Assembly (NCBI GenBank): GCA_003641785.1
Contig: QNAO01000051.1
Location: 1-6,613, forward strand
Length of the DNA: 6,613 bases
DNA from: Thermotogae bacterium
Lineage (GTDB): Bacteria; Thermotogota; Thermotogae; Thermotogales; DSM-5069
Reading direction: 5' to 3'
Below, one piece after another: positions 1-6,613 of this stretch. Every line of letters starts with the position of its first letter. Position 1 is the stretch's first letter. Below the pieces are notes generated by a model, which saw only the letters and a program-made list of their open reading frames with translations, ran no database searches and had not been told where the DNA came from. The translations under genes were made by a program, and so were the position numbers.

Positions 1-39
1 GACACTAATTCTTCTTGATTCACGATGAAGTTCTCCCAC
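1..39 (-). CDS. Mirror-image 5' fragment of the FapA-family gene, running off the left edge
   Basis: Read on the minus strand from a GTG at 39-37, this gives the 13 residues of the FapA-family start (VGELHRESRRISV) before the window ends. The same GAGGTGAT ribosome binding site lies just upstream, and a good minus-strand promoter lies at 143-172. If the DNA is real, this is either a second, divergent copy of the gene or a fragment of one. If the repeat is an artefact, the fragment does not exist as a separate gene. The sequence beyond the edge would decide. Confidence 0.3.
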   Translation of the reverse strand, partial: MGELHRESRRISV

Positions 40-100
40 CGAAATCACCTCACGATTTCCAGTGAGCCAGCTTTTTTTGAGTTACAATATTAGAGATTAA
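1..100. repeat. Left arm of a perfect 100-base inverted repeat
   Basis: These bases are the exact reverse complement of 253-352, read base by base. The match starts at the first base of the window and ends at 100, where 101 (t) faces 252 (t) and pairing fails. The true repeat may therefore extend further left. On the minus strand the arm carries a ribosome binding site (44-51) and the first 13 codons of the FapA-family gene. No transposase gene or recognisable insertion-sequence end was seen in it. It may be a real duplication, one end of an invertible segment, or an artefact. Confidence 0.97.
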
Positions 101-252
101 TTATACAACCCGTTTATTTAGTAATGCGATCTATTTGTGAAAATTATATCATATCCCTTTTATTAAAAGCAAAATCCGTATCCTCTTGAATTATTCTTAC
201 TATAACAACAAAGACGACCATTCAACACATTTTTTTATGCAGGATAGTGTAT
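101..252. other. Unique AT-rich spacer between the repeat arms
   Basis: This 152-base stretch is noncoding as far as I can see and is not itself symmetrical, since its reverse complement does not resemble it. It contains a minus-strand promoter (143-172) and a small palindrome (157-169, CTTTTA-T-TAAAAG) inside that promoter's spacer. No plus-strand promoter of similar quality stands out: TATAAC at 201-206 lacks a matching -35 box. If the repeat is an artefact, this is simply the natural upstream region of the FapA-family gene. Confidence 0.7.
143..172 (-). promoter_or_regulatory. Predicted sigma-70 type promoter with extended -10, reading leftward
   Basis: On the minus strand, TTGCTT (172-167) is followed after 18 bases by a perfect TATAAT (148-143). 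A TG one base upstream of the -10 box makes it an extended -10 promoter. Transcription would start near 136 and run into the left arm, toward the mirrored gene start and away from the operon. A palindrome at 157-169 lies in the promoter spacer and overlaps the -35 box, so it could be an operator, but short AT-rich palindromes arise easily by chance. AT-rich DNA also gives false promoter matches, though this one fits unusually well. Confidence 0.5.
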
Positions 253-352
253 TTAATCTCTAATATTGTAACTCAAAAAAAGCTGGCTCACTGGAAATCG
301 TGAGGTGATTTCGGTGGGAGAACTTCATCGTGAATCAAGAAGAATTAGTGTC
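253..352. repeat. Right arm of the 100-base inverted repeat
   Basis: Exact reverse complement of 1-100. It contains 61 bases of leader, with a seven-A run and the ribosome binding site, and the first 39 coding bases (13 codons) of the FapA-family gene. The boundary at 352/353 is set only by the window edge on the other arm. A short stem, CTCAC (287-291) with GTGAG (300-304), could partly cover the ribosome binding site, but five base pairs make it weak. Confidence 0.97.
302..309 (+). promoter_or_regulatory. Ribosome binding site that sets the start of the FapA-family gene
   Basis: GAGGTGAT is a long match to the complement of the 16S rRNA 3' end. The in-frame GTG at 305 lies inside it and so is an unlikely start. 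The next in-frame GTG at 314 sits eight bases after the GAGG core, a normal spacing, which makes 314 the preferred start. Confidence 0.75.
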
Positions 353-1978
353 AAAAATATGGCAGAGCTGTTGAAATTTCTTGAAAAAGAGTACGGCGAA
401 AATTGGTATGAAAAGGTTGCTTTCGATTTCATCACACGTGATAACAATTCAGCAGAAATAGAAGTTTCTATATGGCCAATAAGAGAAAGTAGTGTCGAAA
501 ATCTTTTGGAAGAACTAACGAAACTCACAGAGCATACGAGAACAACGAGTCTTGAAGACATGGCAGACCTTGAAAAGTCGTACGCAGAACCGTCTATCTC
601 TGTGGATATCTCTGAAGACGAGATGAAGGCGTTTGTGACAGTTATTCCTGGTCTCAAACGACACTCTCCAACAGTTGAGGAAGTTCTTGCGGCCCTTCGT
701 GAAGCAGGGGTGAGCTATGGAATCGATGAATCACAAGTTCAAAAAGCTATCAGTAAAGAGTTTTTCAAACCCGTGCTCGTGGCTTCGGGGAAAGATCCGA
801 TCCCGAGCACAGACGCTTCGGTTAAGTATCTTTTTCCTGAAACAGGAATTGATTTCTTTGTGGCCAAAGATACAGAACATGCATTTGATCCTGCCTTCGC
901 CTACCAAATACACCGCTGTGACAAAGATTCAGTCTTAGCGAGGAAAACCCCACCAAAAGAGGGGCAGGATGGTATGACAGTCACTGGAAAAACTGTGAAA
1001 GTCTCTAAGGCAAAAGACGTGAATCTTTCTTCCTTCCTTGGTGAGAACACACGCATCTCAGAAGACGGAACTGAGATTCTGGCAAACTGTGATGGGCAAC
1101 CGGTTGTTAAGGATGGCAAGATTCATGTGAGAAAGACGATAGTTATCGATGGAGATTTAGGATACAAGACGGGCAATGTTGATTTCAACGGTAGTGTAGT
1201 GATAAGAGGCAATGCGGAAGGACCTTTTCGTGTGAGAGCTCAGGGAGATATTCTCATTTTTGGAGTTCTTGGTGAAATAGAACTTAGCTGTGGAGGTTCA
1301 CTGAGAGTTCAGGGTGGGGTGTTTGCAAGAGGTAAGGGCAAAATTCGTGTAGAAAAAGACTTCTTTGCCAAATTTGTGAACGAAGCTCAAATTGTGTGCA
1401 ATGGTAATGTTGCAGTTGAGGATTACATTATGAACTCAACGCTGATAGTAGGTGGGAATGTAATCATTGCCGGACGAGGTGTGCTCAGTGGAGGGGTTGT
1501 CAAATCAAGAAAGAACGTGGATGTTGGGGAGTTGGGCGGAGAGAGCGGTGTAAAAACAGAAGTGACTGCGGGCGTTGATTATGAAAAAGAGGTCAAACTG
1601 CTGGAATTAAACAAGCAACTTGAAAGTTTCTTACGAAGTTTGTCCTTGATATCACAGATTGAAATATCCATTTTAAACAGGATCAATAAAAAAGAACAAG
1701 TAAGCGAGAATCAGGAAAAGCTGCTTGGTTTTTATCGGAAAAGGAAACGAAAAATACAGGAAGAGATACAAAGAACGTATCAAGCAATGAGCGTACTTAC
1801 GCACACTATCGAAGCGGAGAAATTGATGAGCAACGCGCGAATCAAGGTGCGTAGAGTATGCCGTGAGGGATGCCAAATCGCGATCGCGGGTGCATCAACA
1901 CGCGTTAAGGAGAGGCTCACGACCTGTGAATTCTATTTCAACAAGCGAAGTGGTAAAGTAGAAGTGAGATTTCCGTGA
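314..1978 (+). CDS. FapA/DUF342-family protein
   Basis: About 554 residues from the GTG at 314; an upstream in-frame GTG at 305 overlaps the ribosome binding site. Numbering from 314, residues 10-60 form a small N-terminal alpha/beta region with an internal alternation resembling a Jag-N type domain (weak call). Residues 93-270 match the FapA core, with VDISEDEMKAFVTVIPG, a VSYGI turn and the KEGQDGMTVTGKTV loop. Residues 275-425 are a right-handed beta-helix-like run of short glycine-rich turns (GNVDFNGSVVIRG, AQGDILIFG, CGGSLRVQGG, NGNVAVEDYI), ending in the typical LGGESGVKTEV. Residues 424-505 are charged and probably a coiled coil, followed by a short beta C-terminus. There is no signal peptide or membrane segment, so it is probably cytoplasmic. 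In Vibrio vulnificus FapA is known to bind dephosphorylated EIIA-Glc and to antagonise MinC at the pole; most homologues have no assigned role. It is the first gene of the apparent operon. Family call firm, function unknown. Confidence 0.9.
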   Translation: MGELHRESRRISVKNMAELLKFLEKEYGENWYEKVAFDFITRDNNSAEIEVSIWPIRESSVENLLEELTKLTEHTRTTSLEDMADLEKSYAEPSISVDISEDEMKAFVTVIPGLKRHSPTVEEVLAALREAGVSYGIDESQVQKAISKEFFKPVLVASGKDPIPSTDASVKYLFPETGIDFFVAKDTEHAFDPAFAYQIHRCDKDSVLARKTPPKEGQDGMTVTGKTVKVSKAKDVNLSSFLGENTRISEDGTEILANCDGQPVVKDGKIHVRKTIVIDGDLGYKTGNVDFNGSVVIRGNAEGPFRVRAQGDILIFGVLGEIELSCGGSLRVQGGVFARGKGKIRVEKDFFAKFVNEAQIVCNGNVAVEDYIMNSTLIVGGNVIIAGRGVLSGGVVKSRKNVDVGELGGESGVKTEVTAGVDYEKEVKLLELNKQLESFLRSLSLISQIEISILNRINKKEQVSENQEKLLGFYRKRKRKIQEEIQRTYQAMSVLTHTIEAEKLMSNARIKVRRVCREGCQIAIAGASTRVKERLTTCEFYFNKRSGKVEVRFP

Positions 1979-1990
1979 AAAACCAAGCTC

Positions 1991-1996
1991 GGGGGA
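1991..1996 (+). promoter_or_regulatory. G-rich ribosome binding site for the methyltransferase
   Basis: GGGGGA lies six bases before the GTG at 2003, in the 24-base gap after the FapA-family stop. No other in-frame start codon exists between the upstream in-frame TGA at 1976 and 2003, which supports this start. The match to the anti-Shine-Dalgarno sequence is only fair, with one G-U pair. Confidence 0.5.
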
Positions 1997-2002
1997 ACAG
2001 GT

Positions 2003-2983
2003 GTGCTTTCTTACTTAAGAGAAAGGTTTGTTAATGAGATCAAAATGTCTGGGATTTCCGATCAGAAGATACTCGAAGCTTTCAAAATCGTTCCTCGTGA
2101 GATCTTTACAGAAAGAGAGTACCCACTTGACATAATATACTCCGATACTGTGATAGCGACCTCCTCAACTGAAAAGACATACACAACATCAAGCCAGCCG
2201 TCACTCATGGCTCTCTTTATGGAATGGGGAAAGCTTTCTGAGGGCATGAAAGTGCTCGAAATAGGCTCAGGAACTGGTTACAATGCCTGTGTAATGAGTC
2301 GTGTTGTTGGAGAAAAGGGGTTAGTCGTTGGAATTGAGTGCAATGAGCATTTTTGTCAGCTTGCCATGAAAAATGCCAAGTTGCTTCAGTTAGAGAATGT
2401 CAAGTTTGTTTGCGGCGATGGCATTTCAGGCTTTGATGATCTTGCCCCATATGATGTTGTGATTGTGACTTTAGGTATTGATTTTGTACCAGTGACGTGG
2501 ATAAAACAGCTCAAAAACAATGGTACAATTGTAGCACCAATAAACCTCTATCTCACTTCACGCCAACCTGCGTTTGTCTTTTCTAAAACTGATCGAACTG
2601 TTACAGCCGATTACAAACTGGAGACGCGTTTCATAAAGGCTGAAGGATCTCTTGGAGATCTGAACTGGAGAAACACAGCAAGGCTTCAGAAAATTTTAGA
2701 TCGCTTTGAAGAAAGAAAAACCATGTGGGTGCGAGCACATTTCACAGAGTGCTTAAATGTTGCCCAAATTTGTACCTGGAACATGTGTGATTATCAGGGA
2801 AACGTCTATGGCGTAGAAGAATTTGGATACACACTGTGGAAAAACAAGTGCGTTTTCTACGGCGATACACCATTATTCGACAGCTTTCTTGAATTGTGGG
2901 AAAAAACAGGACACGCTTCTCTTCCAACACTAAGAATAACGTATAACCATGACATGAAGCTAACCAACATGACGAGGGGGTAG
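2003..2983 (+). CDS. pcm: Protein-L-isoaspartate O-methyltransferase, long form
   Basis: 326 residues from a GTG start. The enzyme transfers a methyl group from S-adenosylmethionine to L-isoaspartyl residues in damaged proteins, the first step in returning them to aspartyl. Residues 18-75 carry the N-terminal substrate-side segment, with IVPREIFTEREYPL and TTSSQPSLMALFMEW (61-75). Residues 84-95 (VLEIGSGTGYNA) are SAM motif I, GDG at 138-140 lies in the adenine-binding region, and YDVVIVT (150-156) is motif II. VAPINL (177-182) follows the Rossmann core. About 120 residues after it form an extra C-terminal domain absent from the usual 200-230 residue bacterial and human enzymes. The T. maritima enzyme of known structure also has one, at about 317 residues from memory. 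No signal peptide, so cytoplasmic. Eight cysteines, four in the C-terminal part (250, 257, 262, 283), are noticeable for a thermophile. It lies 24 bases after the FapA-family gene and 4 bases before the macroglobulin gene. The family call is very firm and the substrate set unknown. Confidence 0.96.
   Translation: MLSYLRERFVNEIKMSGISDQKILEAFKIVPREIFTEREYPLDIIYSDTVIATSSTEKTYTTSSQPSLMALFMEWGKLSEGMKVLEIGSGTGYNACVMSRVVGEKGLVVGIECNEHFCQLAMKNAKLLQLENVKFVCGDGISGFDDLAPYDVVIVTLGIDFVPVTWIKQLKNNGTIVAPINLYLTSRQPAFVFSKTDRTVTADYKLETRFIKAEGSLGDLNWRNTARLQKILDRFEERKTMWVRAHFTECLNVAQICTWNMCDYQGNVYGVEEFGYTLWKNKCVFYGDTPLFDSFLELWEKTGHASLPTLRITYNHDMKLTNMTRG
2974..2980 (+). promoter_or_regulatory. Ribosome binding site of the macroglobulin gene, inside the end of pcm
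   Basis: GAGGGGG ends seven bases before the ATG at 2988 and overlaps the last codons of the methyltransferase gene. With only four bases between stop and start, translational coupling of the two genes is likely. Confidence 0.7.
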
Positions 2984-2987
2984 GGAA

Positions 2988-5900
2988 ATGAAAAAGGTTC
3001 TTCTTGTTGGTCTTCTTTTCTTAGTTTCTATTTGTTTTGCAGGATATGCTTACTTCACGGGACCGAGTATTTTGGAGCTTCCAAGGAAGGAAATAGAATT
3101 CTACTCAAGAGGGTATGAAACCATTACACTGAAGTTCTACAAAACAAACCTGAGCATCTTCGATATTTTTTCCTACTCTGAAAAGGAAAAGATTTCGCTT
3201 TTCAATCTGCTTTTTGGAAAAGCCGAGCATATACGCTCAGTAACTCTTTCTGTGTCTGATAAAGGACCGCAGACTTATCTTGTTCCATTTGATCAACCCG
3301 GAGTATATATTGCTGTATTGAGTGGTAATCAAGGATCAAAAACTGTGATTAACGATGTTCAGTTTTTCGTTATAACTCAGTTGGGTCTTATCAGTTTTGT
3401 CGAAAAAGGGTCTGCTACCGTGGCTGTTGTCAATACACTCACGGGGAAACCTGTTGCCGATGCCACTGTTTATCTGTTTAATGATGAAAATCTTATAGAC
3501 ACGGTGAAAACAGACGAAAAAGGAATGGTCCAGATTTCAAGTGTAGTGGACAAAATCGTTGCAGAGTTTAGCGGTTCATACTCTTACACATACGTTTACG
3601 CTCCTTACTCTTGGCAATATCCCGATGAAAAAATGTTCGTCTTTACAGATAGACCTATTTACCGTCCAGGAGACACAGTACACTTCAGAGGTCAGTTCTT
3701 CAAATGTTCGAACGGAAATTACACAGCCGTTGACAGTTCTCAAATCTCTGTGAGTATCCAAGATCCGAGGAGCAATGAGGTGTACAAGAGAATCCTCACA
3801 ACGAATTCCATGGGAGGCTTTTGGGATGAGTTTCGTCTGGCTGAAACAGCAGAGCTCGGTTATTACGAAATAATCGTGCAGCAGAATGAAAGAGAGTTTC
3901 AAAGCTACTTTATGGTGGAAGAGTATCAAAAACCGGAATACAAGATGACACTCTCCTCTGACAAAGAGTGGTACATCTCCGGGACGACGGCGCATTTCAA
4001 CATAAAACTGGAGTACTTCAACGGGCAGCCAGTTGTGGGAGCAGATGTCGCTTACTACGTTAAAGCCAGAGAGGGCTGGTCCGAAAGCTCGACTGTTTAC
4101 TATGGAAGAGGCCTCACAGATGAGCACGGGAACCTGGCAGTTTCAGTTCAAATAGAAGAGGGTTTTGACGGATACTATGTTCTTGAAGCAATAGCTGCAG
4201 ATCAGAGTCAGAGACAGATAGAAGAAAGCCACAGTGTACGGGTTCATGCGGACAATGTTTTGATAAAGACGGATTTGTATTCTTACAGGACATCGCCCGG
4301 CGAGACTGTCAAGATCTTAATCGAGATTACAGATCTAAAAGGCAACCCCCTTGATGGAACACTGACCGTGGAAACGGACAAGGGAGTTCAGAAAGTCGAG
4401 ATTCACAACGGCAAGTACTTGTTGAATTTCACTCCTACTCAGGCAAAATCGTATAGAATGAAACTTTCATTTGGAAAAAGCTCAAAAACGATAAACATTT
4501 ACTCATATGGACGTGTTCCTCTTTATCTTATAGGAGATTTCGCAGTTGTTCCAGATAAGGAATCTTACAAACCTGGTGAAAAGATGATTGTTGACATTTA
4601 CTCACCAGATCCCGAAGCTGGATTTTTGGCTCTGGTGGGAGAAAAGCTTTACTCGCTGAGTTTTTGTGATCTGAGCGAAGGCTACAAACGCGTGACATTC
4701 GAGATCCCACAGAACGTGGTAGAAAAGAACCTGTTCTTGACATATAGAGGCTACAGCGACGGCCAGAGGATGACGAAAACGATCAAAATCAGCCTTGAAA
4801 GGAAGACAAATGTCTTTGATATGAAAATCAGTTCAGACAAAGACCGCTACAGACCTGGAGAGACGGTGAAGATGAGAATAGAAGCGAGTGATGACTATAA
4901 CATCTGCGTATCAGTGGTGGACGAGGCAATCTACGCAATGGTTGGGTATGATCCACTTAACATAGAGCAGTGGCTTTATCCAGAAAACAATTATCCTAAT
5001 GTGATTGCGGATTTTTCTGAAAGCTATACACCTTACGTGTGGTTTTCTGAACTTCCCGATGAATCATCAAACAAACTCGCCTTTTTTGCAAAAGAAGACC
5101 ACTCTTTTGAAGACATGAAAAGATCTGCTGTGGAAACAAAGATAAATGTCAGAGAGTATTTTCCTGATACCGCGCTTTGGTTGGCTGATCTTGAGACAGT
5201 TGATAGCAGTGCGACTATTGAATTCAAGGTTCCAGATACAATAACTACATGGAAAGTGACCTCTTACGGCTTTTCGCGCGAGCAATTTTCACAAGGAAGT
5301 TCCCAAATTACGGTTACAAAAGATTTTTATGTTAGACCGCACTTGCCAGTGTTTATGAGATTTGGAGATGAGATGTCGCTATCCGCTACGGTTTACAATC
5401 AAACAGAGGAAGCAACTGTTAGCAGAATATGGATAGAACCGCCTTCTTCGTTAGATATACTTACAGAGCTTTCCACCACGACAACCATTCCAGCGCAAGG
5501 ATCAGTTACTGTGACCTGGAAATGCGTTGCTCAGAAAATCAGTGATCCTTCAACAATAACGATCTACGCCGTCGCGGGTTTAAACGATGCTGTAGCGATG
5601 AATGTTCCTGTAAAGCCTTTCTCTTTTGAAAGAGAATACTATGTTTTAGAAGCGCTCGATGGTGAGATGAATGTGGACCTGCCAGAAGGGGATTACATTT
5701 CCGCCAGTCTTAGAGTTATGTCAAATATTGTTCCAGTAATAGAAGATTCGCTTAAAAAGCTTATATCTTATCCATACGGCTGCACGGAACAAACCATGAG
5801 CAGTTTCTTCCCCGCGGTAGTTGCGTCTAAGGCCGGAATAGAAATCGATAACCTTCAAGATGTTGTGATGAAAGGACTCTACAGGCTTTACAAGTATCAA

Positions 5901-6613
5901 CACTATGACGGTGGCTGGGGTTGGTGGAGAACAGACAAGAGCATTCCCTTCATGACAGCTTACGTTATGGAAGGTCTCTTCCATGCTATCGAATCCGGAA
6001 TCTTTGTGGCAGATTCTGTTGTGAAATCGGGCTTAGATTACCTGCTGTCGAATCCCACAGCTTATGGATCTTACGTGTTATCTCTTTATGGAGTCGAACA
6101 TGAACCATTTGAACCTGAAAGCGTTTTGGATCTTGTGTATCTGTCTTTGGAATCAAAACAGATGCTCAAAAAAGCCATGGAGCATGTTGTTGAGAAAAGC
6201 AGGATCGCGTACGTAGATGTTAGTTCTAAAGGTTACTTCATAACGAATGTTCAGGCGACTTCTATTCTTTTAAGATCACTTGTAAAGTGGAACGCTTATC
6301 CCGAGATTCAAAAAAAGATGATCAACTACCTGTTCAGCATGAAAGATGGCTTCTTTTGGTACTCAACAAAAGACACTTCTTACGCGGTTCTCGGCCTAAT
6401 AAATTCAATGCGAACTTTTGAAGAACCTGACATCTTGGTAGAAAACGATCAAAGAGCAATCAAAATGACCGGTGAGGGAGCCATTTCTTTAATGAAAGGA
6501 AAACTGCACCTTCAGGGCAAAGGTCTTGTTGAAGTGCATGTTCGCTATTTGGAAGAACCCAAAGAAGCGGTTGATGAAGGTTTAGTTGTTGAAAGAATAT
6601 TCTACAAGAAATA
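2988..6613 (+). CDS. Bacterial alpha-2-macroglobulin (secreted thioester protease trap), 3' end missing
   Basis: 1208 full codons plus two bases, uninterrupted and open at the right edge. Residues 1-18 are a signal peptide (two Lys, a hydrophobic core, probable cleavage at CFA/G). There is no good lipobox, although Cys16 follows LVSI. Macroglobulin domain landmarks follow: FTDRPIYRPGDTVHFRG (219-235), VEEYQKPEY (310-318), DKESYKPGE (523-531), DKDRYRPGE (617-625) and SVVDEAIYAMVGYDP (642-656). A likely bait region spans about 665-719, then VREYFPDTALW (721-731) and VPDTITTWKVTSYG (748-761). The thioester site GCTEQ is at 931-935 (Cys932, Gln935), inside a helical domain with DGGWGWW (974-980). 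The final residues EGLVVERIFYKK resemble the start of the last macroglobulin domains, so perhaps 200-350 residues are missing. In the family, proteolysis of the bait exposes the thioester, which captures the protease covalently. Escherichia coli pairs its homologue with pbpC, but no such gene is visible here. Location is outside the cytoplasmic membrane; target proteases are unknown. Confidence 0.96.
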   Translation, partial: MKKVLLVGLLFLVSICFAGYAYFTGPSILELPRKEIEFYSRGYETITLKFYKTNLSIFDIFSYSEKEKISLFNLLFGKAEHIRSVTLSVSDKGPQTYLVPFDQPGVYIAVLSGNQGSKTVINDVQFFVITQLGLISFVEKGSATVAVVNTLTGKPVADATVYLFNDENLIDTVKTDEKGMVQISSVVDKIVAEFSGSYSYTYVYAPYSWQYPDEKMFVFTDRPIYRPGDTVHFRGQFFKCSNGNYTAVDSSQISVSIQDPRSNEVYKRILTTNSMGGFWDEFRLAETAELGYYEIIVQQNEREFQSYFMVEEYQKPEYKMTLSSDKEWYISGTTAHFNIKLEYFNGQPVVGADVAYYVKAREGWSESSTVYYGRGLTDEHGNLAVSVQIEEGFDGYYVLEAIAADQSQRQIEESHSVRVHADNVLIKTDLYSYRTSPGETVKILIEITDLKGNPLDGTLTVETDKGVQKVEIHNGKYLLNFTPTQAKSYRMKLSFGKSSKTINIYSYGRVPLYLIGDFAVVPDKESYKPGEKMIVDIYSPDPEAGFLALVGEKLYSLSFCDLSEGYKRVTFEIPQNVVEKNLFLTYRGYSDGQRMTKTIKISLERKTNVFDMKISSDKDRYRPGETVKMRIEASDDYNICVSVVDEAIYAMVGYDPLNIEQWLYPENNYPNVIADFSESYTPYVWFSELPDESSNKLAFFAKEDHSFEDMKRSAVETKINVREYFPDTALWLADLETVDSSATIEFKVPDTITTWKVTSYGFSREQFSQGSSQITVTKDFYVRPHLPVFMRFGDEMSLSATVYNQTEEATVSRIWIEPPSSLDILTELSTTTTIPAQGSVTVTWKCVAQKISDPSTITIYAVAGLNDAVAMNVPVKPFSFEREYYVLEALDGEMNVDLPEGDYISASLRVMSNIVPVIEDSLKKLISYPYGCTEQTMSSFFPAVVASKAGIEIDNLQDVVMKGLYRLYKYQHYDGGWGWWRTDKSIPFMTAYVMEGLFHAIESGIFVADSVVKSGLDYLLSNPTAYGSYVLSLYGVEHEPFEPESVLDLVYLSLESKQMLKKAMEHVVEKSRIAYVDVSSKGYFITNVQATSILLRSLVKWNAYPEIQKKMINYLFSMKDGFFWYSTKDTSYAVLGLINSMRTFEEPDILVENDQRAIKMTGEGAISLMKGKLHLQGKGLVEVHVRYLEEPKEAVDEGLVVERIFYKK

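Noticed and set aside
40..80. Terminator-like hairpin CTCAC/GTGAG followed by a T run in the left arm
   Set aside because: The stem has only five base pairs and the T run starts several bases after it. It is the mirror of the leader of the FapA-family gene.
186..206. Plus-strand TTGAAT and TATAAC as a promoter for the operon
   Set aside because: Only nine bases separate the boxes, far below the usual 16-18, and no other -35 box fits TATAAC.
199..225. Second minus-strand promoter-like pair, TTGAAT and TATAGT
   Set aside because: The spacing is only 15 bases and both boxes are imperfect; AT-rich DNA gives such matches by chance.
1..352. Insertion-sequence or miniature transposon reading of the inverted repeat
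   Set aside because: The right arm extends into 13 codons of an intact gene and no target-site duplication can be seen, so transposon ends are unlikely.
3576..4127. 183-codon minus-strand reading frame
   Set aside because: It lies wholly inside the macroglobulin gene, which shows continuous family motifs in its own frame; the minus-strand translation looks like no known protein.
5721..6103. Short reading frames on both strands near the thioester site
   Set aside because: They are shadows of the macroglobulin coding sequence and lack ribosome binding sites.

Overview
The window most likely comes from a member of the Thermotogota (Thermotoga/Pseudothermotoga type). The best evidence is the middle gene, a protein-L-isoaspartate methyltransferase of the long form with a C-terminal extra domain. 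Its core reads very like the Thermotoga maritima enzyme as I remember it, including the stretch TTSSQPSLMALFMEW and the SAM-binding loop. Moderate GC, frequent AGA/AGG arginine codons, GTG starts and G-rich ribosome binding sites fit this. No database search was possible, so the genus is inferred.

Layout: positions 1-352 hold a perfect 100-base inverted repeat (1-100 against 253-352) around a unique AT-rich spacer (101-252). The right arm carries the ribosome binding site and first 13 codons of the first full gene. The left arm is a mirror copy of the same bases on the minus strand and runs off the window. The spacer holds a good extended -10 promoter on the minus strand and no comparably good one on the plus strand. 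The repeat could be a real inverted duplication, an invertible promoter segment, or an amplification or assembly artefact. Its exact length of 100 bases ending at the window edge makes an artefact a serious possibility.

From 314 to the right edge all coding is on the plus strand, in three tightly packed genes that look like one operon. They are a FapA/DUF342-family protein (314-1978), a protein-L-isoaspartate O-methyltransferase (2003-2983) and a large secreted bacterial alpha-2-macroglobulin (2988 to beyond 6613, open at the right edge). Gaps are 24 and 4 bases, and the macroglobulin's ribosome binding site lies inside the end of the methyltransferase gene. No terminator or internal promoter was seen.

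The last two genes share a loose theme of protein maintenance: cytoplasmic repair of isoaspartyl damage and a thioester protease trap outside the cytoplasmic membrane. The FapA-family protein has no settled role, though a relative in Vibrio vulnificus is known to act on MinC and the glucose phosphotransferase protein EIIA. A functional link among the three is inferred only from gene order. The macroglobulin keeps an intact CTEQ thioester site, and by comparison with the family its C-terminal few hundred residues are missing from the window. No RNA gene, CRISPR array, transposase or phage gene was seen.
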